Origin: Oceanicola sp.
GTDB lineage: Bacteria; Pseudomonadota; Alphaproteobacteria; Rhodobacterales; Rhodobacteraceae
Direction of reading: 5' to 3'
NCBI GenBank assembly: GCA_017792405.1
Contig: CP051231.1
Location: forward strand, 1,032,011-1,096,010
Length of the DNA: 64,000 bases
The notes under the pieces were generated by a model that saw only the letters and a program-made list of their open reading frames with translations, was not told the origin of the DNA and ran no database searches. This document shows, piece by piece, positions 51,736-60,941 of the stretch; position 1 is the stretch's first letter, and each line of letters starts with the position of its first letter. A program made the position numbers and the translations under genes.

Positions 51736-52794
51736 ATGGCCCAGTTTCTCCCCCTCACCGTGACCGACGTGCGCCCGACCACCCGCGAGGCGGTGGTGGT
51801 GACGCTTCAGCCCGACGACCCGGAGGCCTTTGCCTTCACCCAAGGCCAATATCTGACTTTCCGGCAGGAGATCGACGGCACCGAGATCCGGCGCAGCTAC
51901 TCGATCTGCTGCGGCGTGGGCGAGGGGTTGCAGGTGGGGATCAAGCGGGTCGAGGGCGGGGCATTTTCTTCCTGGGCGAATGACAACCTCAAGCCGGGGA
52001 TGCGGCTGGAGGCGATGCCGCCCTCGGGGCGGTTCTTTGTGCCGCTCGGGGACGCGCCGAGGCATTACCTTGCCTTCGCGGGCGGCTCGGGGATCACGCC
52101 CGTCTTGTCGCTCATCCGCACCACGCTGGCCGCCGAACCGCAGAGCCGCTTCACGCTGGTCTATGCCAACCGGGCGGCGGCGACGGTGATGTTCCGCGAG
52201 GAGCTGGAAGACCTGAAGAACCGGCATATGGGGCGGTTTCGGGTGATCCACGTGCTGGAGCATGACGGGCAGGAGGTGCCGCTGTTCTCGGGCCGGGTGG
52301 ATGGCGAGAAGGTGGCGGCGCTGTTTGGCGGGCTGATCGAGCCGGAGGGGGTGGATGTGGCCTTCATCTGCGGGCCGGAGCCGATGATGCTGGCGATCTC
52401 GGAGGCGCTGAGGGCGGCGGGCCTTTCGGAAGATCAGATCAGGTTCGAGCTGTTCAAATCCGACCAGCCGGGGCGGTTGCCGCAGCGGGTGGTGGCGGCG
52501 CTGGCCGAGGGGGCCAAAGGCGCGGAGGCGAAGGTGACACTGGATGGCGTGACGCGGACGCTGACGGTGGAGCCGGGGCAGACGGTGCTGGAGGCGGGAT
52601 TGGCGGCCTCGATGGAGGTGCCGTTCTCCTGCCGCGCGGGGGTGTGCTCGACCTGCCGCTGCCGGGTGCTGGAGGGCGAGGTGGAGATGGCCGCCAACTA
52701 CGCGCTGGAGGATGACGAGGTGGCGAAGGGCTATGTGCTCAGTTGCCAGAGCCATGTGATCTCGGAGCGGGTGGTGGTGAGTTACGACGAATAG
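51736..52794 (+). CDS. paaE: 1,2-phenylacetyl-CoA epoxidase reductase subunit E
   Basis: A 352-residue NADPH-dependent reductase delivering electrons to PaaAC. A FAD-binding domain (RRSYSICCGV), NAD domain (GGSGITPVLSLIRTTL, ICGPEPMM) and C-terminal plant-type 2Fe-2S ferredoxin domain (CRAGVCSTCRC and a fourth cysteine in YVLSCQS) are all present. It is the last gene of the operon; paaZ, paaG and the ligase paaK are not in the window. Confidence 0.95.
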   Translation: MAQFLPLTVTDVRPTTREAVVVTLQPDDPEAFAFTQGQYLTFRQEIDGTEIRRSYSICCGVGEGLQVGIKRVEGGAFSSWANDNLKPGMRLEAMPPSGRFFVPLGDAPRHYLAFAGGSGITPVLSLIRTTLAAEPQSRFTLVYANRAAATVMFREELEDLKNRHMGRFRVIHVLEHDGQEVPLFSGRVDGEKVAALFGGLIEPEGVDVAFICGPEPMMLAISEALRAAGLSEDQIRFELFKSDQPGRLPQRVVAALAEGAKGAEAKVTLDGVTRTLTVEPGQTVLEAGLAASMEVPFSCRAGVCSTCRCRVLEGEVEMAANYALEDDEVAKGYVLSCQSHVISERVVVSYDE

Positions 52795-52817
52795 GGGCGG
52801 GTGAGGGTGCGGCATGA

Positions 52818-52957
52818 GGCCAGCGCCCGCGCCGCGCGGGGCGCCTCTCATCCCACGGTGGCATCGATGCTGGTTGCGTCGGTGCCGTTCAGCGCAACCT
52901 TACCGAAGCGCCCGCCCCGTGGGGGGGCGGTGCGGGCGCTGGCCGGCGGTGCCGGCC
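52818..52957 (+). other. Intergenic region with two competing secondary structures
   Basis: The gap between paaE and the ceramidase-like gene. GGCCAGCGCCCGC at 52818-52830 pairs perfectly with 52932-52944. Inside are hairpins GGTTGCG/CGCAACC (52872-52899) and CCGCCCC/GGGGCGG (52912-52930). A further hairpin GGCCGGC/GCCGGCC (52941-52957) uses part of the outer 3' arm, so it and the outer stem exclude each other. No gene is seen. It may be a leader or terminator region; no T run follows. Confidence 0.5.
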
Positions 52958-53009
52958 GGATGGTCCGTCGAGGCGTGGAATCTGCCCAAAGGCAGGGTAG
53001 GCTCTTCCG

Positions 53010-53678
53010 ATGAACTGGACCGCCCAGATCGATGGCTATTGCGAGCGGCTCTCCCCGGCGTTCTGGGCGGAGCCGATCAATGCCGTGACCAACGCGGCCT
53101 TTCTGCTGGCGGCGCTGGTGGCCTTTCTCCACGCGCGGCGGATCGGGCAGGCGCGGGGGCCGGTGCTGGTGCTCTGCCTGCTGCTCGCGGCCATCGGGTT
53201 CGGGTCGTTCGCCTTTCACACCTTCGCCACGCGCTGGGCAGCGCTGGCCGATGTGGCGCCGATCCAGCTGTTCTCGCTGGTGGCGTTGGTCACCGGCGTG
53301 CATCGGTTCACCGGGGCGCGCTGCCGAAGGACGGCGCTGCTGCTGCCCGTGGTGCTGGCGCTGCTGATCGCCGCCACATGGGGGTTTGCGCAGGTTGCCC
53401 CGCCCGCGCTGCGAGGGGCGGTGGGCTATGCGCCTGCGTTCCTGTCGCTCTGGGGTTTTGCCGTGCTGCTTGCGGTTCATCGCAGCCCGCTCGCACGGAT
53501 GATGGCGGCGTCGGCGGTGGTGTTTACCCTCTCGCTGACCGCGCGGACATTGGACCTGCCGTTCTGTGACGCGATCCCTCTCGGCACCCACTGGCTCTGG
53601 CACTTGCTGAACGCGGTCACGCTGGCGCTGGTGATCCGGGTGCTGGCGAGGCAGGGGGCGGTGCTGCGGCTGCGGTAG
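53010..53678 (+). CDS. ceramidase-like (CREST superfamily) membrane hydrolase
   Basis: A 222-residue protein with about seven membrane helices. GSFAFHTFATRW carries the Ser and first His, and GTHWLWHLLNA the two C-terminal histidines, of the zinc site seen in alkaline ceramidases and related CREST hydrolases. Starting residues ERLSPAFWAEPINAVTNAAF are typical of the bacterial group. It may cleave an amide lipid such as a ceramide or ornithine-type lipid; the substrate is not established. Confidence 0.82.
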   Translation: MNWTAQIDGYCERLSPAFWAEPINAVTNAAFLLAALVAFLHARRIGQARGPVLVLCLLLAAIGFGSFAFHTFATRWAALADVAPIQLFSLVALVTGVHRFTGARCRRTALLLPVVLALLIAATWGFAQVAPPALRGAVGYAPAFLSLWGFAVLLAVHRSPLARMMAASAVVFTLSLTARTLDLPFCDAIPLGTHWLWHLLNAVTLALVIRVLARQGAVLRLR

Positions 53679-53706
53679 GGGGTGGTGGGCAGATTGCCCA
53701 CCCTAC
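53675..53706. terminator. Hairpin between convergent genes
   Basis: GGTGGGCA at 53684-53691, loop GAT, TGCCCACC at 53695-53702, with outer GTAGGG and CCCTAC. It covers the stop codons of both converging genes and probably ends transcription from both sides. It resembles the start hairpin of repeat R2, which also ends in CCTACGG. Confidence 0.55.
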
Positions 53707-55016
53707 TTGTCGACCGGCAACCCGCTGGGCACGGCATCCGGCACGCCGAGGCGGCCGTCGATGGCGGGCTGGTCGGTGAGGCTTTCGAGAAAGGCCATGA
53801 GCAGCGCGACATCGGCATCGCTAAGGGGCCGGTCCTCCACCGCGATGGCAGCCTCAAGCGCGGCGCGATCGGCGGCGTCGGAGAGGGGGCCCAGTGCTTC
53901 ATGCTCCAGCGCGGCGAGGCGGGCTGGTGTGCCATCATAGGCGGCGAGCGCGGCGCGGGGGGCGGCGTGGGCGCGCAGGAATGCCTCCAGATCGGCGTAG
54001 GCGCCGGAGTGGCCGTAGGGCGCGGTGGCGGTGACGTTGCGCAGCGACGGCGTGCGGAAGGCGTAGGCATCCTCGGCGTGGCCGGTCACGCCCATGCGGC
54101 CTACGTCGCGGTGGTGGGTCTCGAAGGCGAGGCGCTTGCCGGGGCCGATCTGCGGCACGCCCATGGCGTGAAAGCCGTGGTCGGTTTGCAGGGCGCCGGC
54201 GTGGCAGCCGGAGCAGCCGGCCGTGCCGTAGAAGAGCTGTGCGCCCGCGAGGGCTTCGGCTGAAAGCGCGGTGTCGTCGCCGCGCAGGAAGGCGTCAAAG
54301 GGTGCGGCATCGGCCCGCCACTCGAAGGCCATGAAGGCGGCGATGGCGTTGGAGATATCGGTGAAATGCAGCGGGCGGCCTGCGGCGACCTCGGGGTAGA
54401 CCGCCTCGAACCGCTGCTGGTAGTCGCCCGCGCCCTCGACGCGGCGGGCGATGATATCCCACGCGCCGCCCGGCCCGGTGATCCGGCCCGAGCGGGTGGC
54501 CTTGGAGATGTCATTCTCGCGGACATGGCCTGCCATCTCGTCGGCGGAGAGCACGGGGAACATGGTTTGCGCCGAGAGGATGCCGGAAAAGCCGACTTCC
54601 ATGTCTTCGCCCATCGGGGTGCGGAAGCCGGATTTGCGGCTGGGGTCCACCTCGATCCGGCCATCGTGGAAGAGCACGGTGAACTGGTGCGCGCCGAGGT
54701 TGAAGAGGGCGGGGGCGTTGCGGGGGATGAACTCGTCGGGGTAATTCGCCGGGTCCGCCACGCGGTCAGGGCCGAGGCCCGCGCCGCCCTCACCCATGCC
54801 GAGGGAGAGCCCGTCGGAGGTGGCGAAGCGCGGGTGGTGGCAGGTGGCGCAGGCGATGTTGCGGTTGCCGGAGAGGATCGGGTCGTAGAACAGCAGTTGG
54901 CCAAGCGCGGCCTCGGCCTCATCGACGGCGATGAAATCGGCATCGGTGAGCGGCGCGGGGAACTCCTGCGCAGAGGCGGGCGCGGCGAGCAGTAGGGCGA
55001 GCGCGAGGCTACGCAT
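53703..55016 (-). CDS. di-haem cytochrome c peroxidase / MauG family protein
   Basis: A 437-residue periplasmic protein. The signal peptide is MRSLALALLLAAPASA. Two haem-binding motifs, CATCH at 56-60 and CSGCH near 269, define the di-haem CCP/MauG family, with a GKRLAFETHHRDVGRMGV loop and FRTPSLRNVTATAPYGHSG near the C-terminus. It may reduce hydrogen peroxide or oxidise a protein partner. Its start overlaps the stop of the upstream DUF6151 gene by 8 nt. Confidence 0.88.
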   Translation of the reverse strand: MRSLALALLLAAPASAQEFPAPLTDADFIAVDEAEAALGQLLFYDPILSGNRNIACATCHHPRFATSDGLSLGMGEGGAGLGPDRVADPANYPDEFIPRNAPALFNLGAHQFTVLFHDGRIEVDPSRKSGFRTPMGEDMEVGFSGILSAQTMFPVLSADEMAGHVRENDISKATRSGRITGPGGAWDIIARRVEGAGDYQQRFEAVYPEVAAGRPLHFTDISNAIAAFMAFEWRADAAPFDAFLRGDDTALSAEALAGAQLFYGTAGCSGCHAGALQTDHGFHAMGVPQIGPGKRLAFETHHRDVGRMGVTGHAEDAYAFRTPSLRNVTATAPYGHSGAYADLEAFLRAHAAPRAALAAYDGTPARLAALEHEALGPLSDAADRAALEAAIAVEDRPLSDADVALLMAFLESLTDQPAIDGRLGVPDAVPSGLPVDK

Positions 55017-55599
55017 AGGCCTTGGCCTTCTCTTCGAGCGAGATCACCCGGGGCTCCGCCAGCGGCGCCCCGCCGGGAAAGAGCGGGTGGCGCTTGTGGG
55101 CACCCTTCAGCCAGCCGCCGAACATGATGCGGGCGATGGAGAGGAAGACGCCGAAGGTGGAGCCGGAGGTGGGCGGCAGCCCTTCGGGCAGGGGGCGCTC
55201 CTTGGGCACGTTCACCCGCGCCTTCACCGGGCCGAGGGCGTCGGGGTTCGCGATGCCGTGGGTGATCGCCCCGAAGAAGGGGTAGCGCGGGCCGGGGCCG
55301 GTGTTGCCCAGCGGCGTGTTGCAGCAATCAGTGTACCAGCGGGCGAGGCCGTTGGGGCTGAGGCGGAGAGCCGCGATGTGCTCCTGGCCTTGGGTGATCG
55401 AAAGCCGGTCGCAGCGGAACTGGATGATGTCGGTGCCGTCTCCGGGGCCGAGAATGTCACCCCGCCCCAGCACGCGGGCGAAGGCGCGGCAGGAGTTGCA
55501 GTGGCAGATCACCCGGTTGCCCTGCGGCGGCGCGGGGCGGGCGGTGATGGCAAGCTGCACCTTGCCGCAATCGCAGGTGAGCGTGATGGGGTCGGGCAT
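55009..55599 (-). CDS. DUF6151 (GFA-like zinc-binding) protein
   Basis: A 196-residue protein with a CxC (CDCGKV) and CxCxxC (CHCNSCR) zinc pattern like glutathione-dependent formaldehyde-activating enzyme family proteins, then WYTDCCNTPLGNT. The C-terminal half (SGSTFGVFLSIARIMFGGWLKG) has a hydrophobic stretch not typical of GFA. It is coupled to the di-haem protein gene downstream. Catalysis is unproven. Confidence 0.8.
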   Translation of the reverse strand: MPDPITLTCDCGKVQLAITARPAPPQGNRVICHCNSCRAFARVLGRGDILGPGDGTDIIQFRCDRLSITQGQEHIAALRLSPNGLARWYTDCCNTPLGNTGPGPRYPFFGAITHGIANPDALGPVKARVNVPKERPLPEGLPPTSGSTFGVFLSIARIMFGGWLKGAHKRHPLFPGGAPLAEPRVISLEEKAKAYA

Positions 55600-55735
55600 G
55601 GGTGGTCTCCTCCGGGGCGGAGGTTAGGGCAGGCGGGGCGGAGGTGGAAGGGGTGAGGCTCCGGCCCGTTGCGGTAGCTGGGACAGGGGAAAGCCCTGAG
55701 TGCTCGAAGCGCGGTGGCCGCTTTGCCCCTTAGTT

Positions 55736-56527
55736 CTAGCTGCTGGACCTATCCGGCCGTGACATTGCAGCTTGGCGCCGCGCTTTGTCTTCGTCGTTCA
55801 TTGCCCGAAGCTCCCGGCCTGCGGCCTGCGTTTCTTCGTCTCCGCCGACAAGGCTGGTGACACCGGATTTCAGGGCCTCGTAACCTTGTCGTGCGACCTC
55901 GGCGGGGTCGTTCTTCCAAGAGTTGTCGCCAAAGCGCGTGCTCCCCATTCCGGCGCGGATGTGAAAGTCGGTTGCCGTAGCGCCCGGATGGAGGATGGTG
56001 ACCTCAACCCCTGTGCCACGCAGCTCTTCTCTCAAGCCATGCCCGAAAGAGGTCATGAACGACTTCGACGGTCCATAGATGCTCTCATACGGGGTCGGAG
56101 TGATTGCCGACAGCGAACTGACCAACAACAGTTTGCCGCGACCCCGCGCGATCATGGCCGGGAGCAGGCCGTGACACAGGCGGAGTGTCGAGTTGATGTT
56201 GATTTCAACAAGCTGAAGGTGCCGATCAAGAGGAACGTCGAGAAAGGCCCCTCCAATTGCAATGCCAGCGTTCAGGACCAACGCATCAAGAGGTCTTCCA
56301 TCCACGGCGCTGATGACTTCCTCGGCGCCTTCGGCGGTCGTGAGGTCCGATTGCACCGCCACAACCGACCCGTCGGTGCTCAACTGCTCTGCGACGCTGT
56401 GCACCTTCGGGTTTGAGCCGCATACGATTGTCTCGAAACCATCGGCAACAAAAAGGCGCGCAAGCTCCAGTCCGATCCCGGCGGAACTGCCGGTTACCAG
56501 CGCAAGTGGTTTTTCCTGTTCACCCAT
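55736..56527 (-). CDS. short-chain dehydrogenase/reductase
   Basis: A 263-residue SDR. The NAD(P) motif is TGSSAGIG at residues 12-19, NAG follows (VLNAGIA), the catalytic Ser lies in LLVSSLSAI and the Tyr-Lys pair in YGPSKSF. The substrate is unknown. Its base composition looks less GC-rich and its codon choice less biased than its neighbours, which suggests recent acquisition. Confidence 0.88.
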   Translation of the reverse strand: MGEQEKPLALVTGSSAGIGLELARLFVADGFETIVCGSNPKVHSVAEQLSTDGSVVAVQSDLTTAEGAEEVISAVDGRPLDALVLNAGIAIGGAFLDVPLDRHLQLVEININSTLRLCHGLLPAMIARGRGKLLLVSSLSAITPTPYESIYGPSKSFMTSFGHGLREELRGTGVEVTILHPGATATDFHIRAGMGSTRFGDNSWKNDPAEVARQGYEALKSGVTSLVGGDEETQAAGRELRAMNDEDKARRQAAMSRPDRSSS

Positions 56528-56860
56528 TTGCCAGAGGTCCTTTCATTCCGGAGTAATATGGAACGTGGCTGAACCTACCAAAACAAGTCCTCAGCCCGTG
56601 GGCAAGTCTCGCTGAACCGGGTGTGAGGTGGACGTAGCTCAGTCCGCATAGCCGACGCTCGTCGCTGGCCATTCACTGCAGAGGGTTGGGGTGCGGCATG
56701 ACGAAGGCCCAGCGCCCGTCCTGCATGGTGCGCGGGACCGGCCGGTTCGCCCCCCCCATCCCAAAAGTGATTCGAAAATCCCTTCCCATGCGAATCACCT
56801 TGCGTTACGGTGGTCACAGACCCGGAAAACCGGGCGACACGAGGCAAATCAGGCAGTCTG
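56528..56860. other. Divergent intergenic region before ftsW
   Basis: About 330 bp separating the SDR and ftsW. No supported gene. It holds an inverted repeat with two GANTC sites (56767-56798) and a small CCCGG/CCGGG hairpin at about 56820-56833. Confidence 0.5.
56767..56798. promoter_or_regulatory. Inverted repeat with two GANTC methylation sites upstream of ftsW
   Basis: GTGATTCG at 56767-56774 and CGAATCAC at 56791-56798 are exact inverted copies separated by 16 bp. Each arm contains a GANTC site (GATTC, GAATC), the target of the alphaproteobacterial cell-cycle methylase CcrM. In Caulobacter, GcrA activates division promoters at methylated GANTC; the same is possible here. Confidence 0.45.
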
Positions 56861-58027
56861 ATGACAGAGATGGTTTTTGGCACGGCCCCCGTCCGCACGG
56901 GCGAGCCGGTGCTTCCCCGATGGTGGCGGACGATCGACAAATGGTCGATGTCCTGCATTCTGCTGCTCTTCGGCGTGGGGCTGCTGCTGGGCCTTGCGGC
57001 CTCGCCGCCGCTGGCTGCCCGTAACGGGCTGGACCCGTTCTATTACGTGCAGCGGCAGGCCTTCTTCGGTGGGCTCTCGCTGGTGGTGATGTTCGCCTTT
57101 TCGATGATGAACCCGAGCCTCGTGCGCCGCCTTGCGGTGCTGGGCTTCTTCGTCTCCTTCGTGGCGCTCCTGCTGCTGCCGGTCTTCGGCACCGACTTCG
57201 GCAAGGGCGCGACCCGGTGGTTCTCGCTCGGGTTTGCCTCCGTGCAGCCTTCGGAGTTCCTCAAACCCGGCTTCGTGGTGCTTGCCGCGTGGCTGATGGC
57301 CGCCTCGCAGCAGGTGGCGGGGCCTCCGGGCAAGTCCTTCTCCTTCATCCTCGCGGTCGTCATCGTGATGCTGCTCGCGCTTCAGCCCGACTTTGGCCAG
57401 GCCTGCCTGATCCTTTTTGCATGGGCGGTGATGTATTTCGTCGCCGGTGCGCCGATCACCATCCTCGTCGTGGTGGCGGGGCTGGTCGTGGTGGGCGGAC
57501 TGACGGCCTATGAGGGTTCCGAGCACTTTGCCCGCCGGATCGACGGCTTTTTGAACCCCGATCTCGACCCGCGCACCCAGCTTGGCTACGCCACCAATGC
57601 GATCCGCGAGGGCGGGTTCTTTGGCGTGGGCGTGGGTGAGGGGCAGGTGAAATGGTCGCTCCCCGATGCGCATACCGACTTCATCATCGCGGTGGCGGCG
57701 GAGGAATACGGGCTGGTGCTCGTGCTCGCCATCATCCTGCTCTACGCCACCATCGTGGTGCGCTCGCTGCTGCGGCTGATGCGTGAGCGTGACCCGTTCA
57801 TCCGGCTGGCGGGCACCGGGCTGGCCTGCATCTTCGGCGTGCAGGCGATGATCAACATGGGGGTGGCCGTGCGGCTGCTGCCTGCCAAGGGCATGACGCT
57901 GCCTTTCGTCTCCTACGGCGGCTCGTCGATGATCGCGGGCGGTATCCTTGTGGGGATGCTGCTGGCCTTCACCCGCACGCGCCCGCAGGGGCAGATCGGC
58001 GACATTCTGCTGCGGAGGCATCAGTGA
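56861..58027 (+). CDS. ftsW: cell division protein FtsW (SEDS family)
   Basis: A 388-residue SEDS glycosyltransferase with about ten helices that polymerises septal peptidoglycan with FtsI. Family motifs are DFGKGATRWFSLG, VQPSEFLKPG, ALQPDFGQA and the C-terminal LPFVSYGGSSMI. The start is set at ATG 56861 since the longer frame from 56810 has unrelated sequence. It opens the ftsW-murG-murC cluster. Confidence 0.95.
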   Translation: MTEMVFGTAPVRTGEPVLPRWWRTIDKWSMSCILLLFGVGLLLGLAASPPLAARNGLDPFYYVQRQAFFGGLSLVVMFAFSMMNPSLVRRLAVLGFFVSFVALLLLPVFGTDFGKGATRWFSLGFASVQPSEFLKPGFVVLAAWLMAASQQVAGPPGKSFSFILAVVIVMLLALQPDFGQACLILFAWAVMYFVAGAPITILVVVAGLVVVGGLTAYEGSEHFARRIDGFLNPDLDPRTQLGYATNAIREGGFFGVGVGEGQVKWSLPDAHTDFIIAVAAEEYGLVLVLAIILLYATIVVRSLLRLMRERDPFIRLAGTGLACIFGVQAMINMGVAVRLLPAKGMTLPFVSYGGSSMIAGGILVGMLLAFTRTRPQGQIGDILLRRHQ

Positions 58028-58039
58028 CGCGCGACCTGC

Positions 58040-58064
58040 TTCATTTTCCTGCTGAAAATACTCA
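58040..58064 (+). repeat. R4 motif, copy d
   Basis: TTCATTTTCCTGCTGAAAAT followed by ACTCA, starting 13 nt after the ftsW stop and followed by a CCCCCGGCCG stretch before murG. It differs from copies b and c at only a few positions. Confidence 0.55.
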
Positions 58065-58103
58065 ATCCCCCGGCCGCACCCCTCTGAACGCCGGAGCAGA
58101 AAC

Positions 58104-59234
58104 ATGACGCAGCCTCTTCTCATCATCGCAGCCGGTGGCACCGGCGGGCATATGTTTCCGGCGCAGGCGCTGGCCGAGGCGATGCTGGCGCGCGGCTGGC
58201 GGGTGAAGCTTTCGACCGATGCGCGGGGCGCGCGCTACACCGGCGCCTTCCCCGAGGCGGTGGAGATCGAAGTGCGCTCTTCGGCGACCTTCGCACGGGG
58301 TGGGGCGCTGGCCAAGCTGGCGGTGCCCTTCCGCATCGCGGGCGGCACGATCTCTTCGGTGGTCCGGATGCTGCGCGACAAGCCCGCCGTGGTGGTGGGC
58401 TTTGGCGGCTACCCCTCGATCCCGGCGCTGGCGGCGGCGACAATCCTCAAGCGCCCGCGCGCGATCCATGAGCAAAACGGCGTGCTGGGCCGGGTGAACG
58501 AGATCTTCGCCAAGCGCGTCCATGCGATTGCCTGCGGCACATGGCCGACCGAATTGCCCGAGGGCGTGCAGGGCCATGACATCGGCAACCCGGTGCGCGC
58601 GGCGATCCTTGCCCGCGCCGGGGCGCCCTACATTCCGCCGGGTGATTACCCGCTGTCGCTGCTGGTGATGGGCGGCAGCCAGGGCGCACGGATCCTCTCC
58701 GATGTGGTCCCCGCCGCGATTGCCGCGCTGCCCGAGCAGTACCGCCAGCACATTCGCGTGTCTCATCAGGCGCGGCCGGAGGATGAGGCGCGGGTCATCA
58801 GCTTTTACGAGCAGGCGGGCATTGATGCGACGGTGCAGCCCTTCTTCGCCGACGTGCCCGAGCGGATGGCCGAGGCGCAGCTGGTGATCACCCGCGCGGG
58901 CGCTTCCACGGTGGCCGACCTCTCGGTGATCGGGCGCCCCTCGATCCTCGTGCCGCTGGCGGCGGCGATCCGCGATGAGCAGACGGCCAACGCCCGCGGG
59001 CTGGTTGACGCGGGAGCAGCCATCCTCGTGCCCGAGAAACGGCTTGACCCCGAAAGCCTCGCAGAGCAAATCCAGACAATTCTCGACTTCCCCGAGGGCG
59101 CAACGCAGATGGCGCATGCGGCGCTGGCCACCGGCAAACCGGATGCCACGCAGCGTCTGGTGGAGCTGGTCGAGGGGCTGGCGGGCAACGAGATGGCGGC
59201 GAAATCGACCGGAGAAAACTTCGGCGAGCAGTGA
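58104..59234 (+). CDS. murG: UDP-GlcNAc:lipid I GlcNAc transferase (lipid II synthesis)
   Basis: A 376-residue GT-B glycosyltransferase at the inner face of the cytoplasmic membrane. It shows [19 protein letters not shown] at the start, [24 protein letters not shown], the [17 protein letters not shown] donor-site segment and [16 protein letters not shown] lies 8 nt before the ATG. Cotranscription with ftsW is likely. Confidence 0.96.
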   Translation: MTQPLLIIAAGGTGGHMFPAQALAEAMLARGWRVKLSTDARGARYTGAFPEAVEIEVRSSATFARGGALAKLAVPFRIAGGTISSVVRMLRDKPAVVVGFGGYPSIPALAAATILKRPRAIHEQNGVLGRVNEIFAKRVHAIACGTWPTELPEGVQGHDIGNPVRAAILARAGAPYIPPGDYPLSLLVMGGSQGARILSDVVPAAIAALPEQYRQHIRVSHQARPEDEARVISFYEQAGIDATVQPFFADVPERMAEAQLVITRAGASTVADLSVIGRPSILVPLAAAIRDEQTANARGLVDAGAAILVPEKRLDPESLAEQIQTILDFPEGATQMAHAALATGKPDATQRLVELVEGLAGNEMAAKSTGENFGEQ

Positions 59235-59252
59235 GTAGAGTGAGGCAGTGAC

Positions 59253-60668
59253 ATGGACGGAAGCAATATCATGCAGGGTGTAACCAAACTCCCGACCCAG
59301 CTTGGGGCGATCCACTTCGTCGGTATCGGCGGCATCGGCATGTCGGGCATTGCCGAGGTGCTGCTGAACTTCGGCTATCAGGTGCAGGGCTCCGACCTGA
59401 AGAAGAGCAAGATCACCGAGCGGCTGGAGCGGCTGGGTGCGAAGGTCTTCGAGGGGCAGGCGGCCGAGAACCTCGAGAGCGCCGAGGTCATCGTGATCTC
59501 CAGCGCGATCAAGCCGGGCAACCCCGAGCTGGACGCCGCCCGCGCCAAGGGCCTGCCGGTGGTGCGCCGCGCCGAGATGCTGGCCGAGCTGATGCGGCTG
59601 AAATCCAACATTGCCGTCGCCGGCACCCACGGCAAGACCACCACCACGACGCTCGTGGCCGAGCTGCTGGAGAAGGGCGGGATCGACCCGACCGTGATCA
59701 ACGGCGGGATCATCCATGCCTATGGCTCCAACGCGCGGATGGGGCAGGGCGAGTGGATGGTGGTGGAGGCCGACGAGAGCGACGGCACCTTCAACCGGCT
59801 GCCCGCGACCATTGCCATCGTCACCAACATCGACCCCGAGCACATGGAGCACTGGGGCACGGAGGAGGCGCTGCATCAGGGCTTTCTGGATTTCGTCTCC
59901 AACATCCCGTTCTACGGACTCGCCGTCTGCTGCACCGATGATGCCGATGTGCAGGCGCTGGTGGGCCGGGTCACCGACCGCCGGGTCGTGACCTATGGCT
60001 TCAATGCGCAGGCCGACGTGCGCGCGGTGAACCTGACCTACAAGGCCGGCGTGGCGCATTTCGACGTGCGGCTGCAGACCGAAGACATGGTGATCGAGGG
60101 CTGCACCCTGCCGATGCCGGGCGACCACAACGTGAGCAATGCGCTCTCCGCCGTGGCCGTGGCGCGCCATCTCGGCATGAAAGCCGAAGAGATCAAGGCG
60201 GCGCTCGCGGGCTTCGGCGGGGTGAACCGCCGCTTTACCCGCGTGGGTGAGGTGAACGGCGTGACCGTGATCGACGATTACGGCCACCACCCGGTAGAGA
60301 TCGCCGCCGTGCTGAAGGCAGCCCGTCAGGCCACCGAAGGCCGGGTGATTGCGGTGCATCAGCCGCACCGTTACTCGCGCCTTTCCAATCTGTTCGATGA
60401 CTTCTGCGCCTGTTTCAATGAGGCCGATGTGGTGGCCATTGCCGAGGTTTATGCCGCCGGTGAAGACCCGATCCCCGGTGCGAGCCGCGATGATCTGGTG
60501 GCCGGGCTCATCGCCCACGGCCACCGCCATGCCCGTGCGATCCTGAGCGAGGATGACCTCGTGCGGCTCGTGCGCGAGCAGGCGGGCGAGGGCGACATGG
60601 TGGTCTGCCTTGGCGCCGGTACGATCAGCGCATGGGCCAACAACCTGCCGGAGCGGTTGAAGGGCTGA
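59253..60668 (+). CDS. murC: UDP-N-acetylmuramate--L-alanine ligase
   Basis: A 471-residue Mur ligase adding the first stem amino acid. It shows [18 protein letters not shown], the ATP loop [17 protein letters not shown], the EADESDGTF segment and [10 protein letters not shown] with HQPHRYSRL. The ATG at 59253 has a TGAGG site; an ATG at 59271 would give a start closer to relatives. The usual next gene murB is displaced by an inserted block of about 2.5 kb. Confidence 0.95.
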   Translation: MDGSNIMQGVTKLPTQLGAIHFVGIGGIGMSGIAEVLLNFGYQVQGSDLKKSKITERLERLGAKVFEGQAAENLESAEVIVISSAIKPGNPELDAARAKGLPVVRRAEMLAELMRLKSNIAVAGTHGKTTTTTLVAELLEKGGIDPTVINGGIIHAYGSNARMGQGEWMVVEADESDGTFNRLPATIAIVTNIDPEHMEHWGTEEALHQGFLDFVSNIPFYGLAVCCTDDADVQALVGRVTDRRVVTYGFNAQADVRAVNLTYKAGVAHFDVRLQTEDMVIEGCTLPMPGDHNVSNALSAVAVARHLGMKAEEIKAALAGFGGVNRRFTRVGEVNGVTVIDDYGHHPVEIAAVLKAARQATEGRVIAVHQPHRYSRLSNLFDDFCACFNEADVVAIAEVYAAGEDPIPGASRDDLVAGLIAHGHRHARAILSEDDLVRLVREQAGEGDMVVCLGAGTISAWANNLPERLKG

Positions 60669-60683
60669 GGCCGGGAGAGGCCG

Positions 60684-60941
60684 ATGCCTGTTTTCGTGAC
60701 ATTCGCGGCCCTTGGCATGGGCGCCGCCCTCATCGTCGCCCGCCCGCTCTGGGCGCTGACGGTGCTGGTGGTGCTGATGCTGGTGAGCGCGTTGCTCTGG
60801 GCCGTGTTCAGCATCGAGCCACGCTGGGCCTCGGGCCTGATCGAACAGAGCGCGCAGGCCGGTGCGATGGCCCTGGTGCCGCTTGCGCTTGGCGTCGTCG
60901 CGGGGCTGGTGCTGCGCCGGATGGGCGTGCGCCATGACTGA
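60684..60941 (+). CDS. small two- or three-helix membrane protein
   Basis: An 85-residue protein almost entirely hydrophobic (MPVFVTFAALGMGAALIVAR, LWALTVLVVLMLVSALLWAVF, ALVPLALGVVAGLVLRRM). GGGAGAGG precedes the ATG. It overlaps the following permease gene by 8 nt. I do not recognise the family; it may be an accessory of the permease or of the cell wall cluster. Confidence 0.7.
   Translation: MPVFVTFAALGMGAALIVARPLWALTVLVVLMLVSALLWAVFSIEPRWASGLIEQSAQAGAMALVPLALGVVAGLVLRRMGVRHD

Noticed and set aside
56575..56958. A 127-codon minus-strand frame before ftsW
   Set aside because: It overlaps the ftsW 5' end, lacks a ribosome site and resembles no protein.
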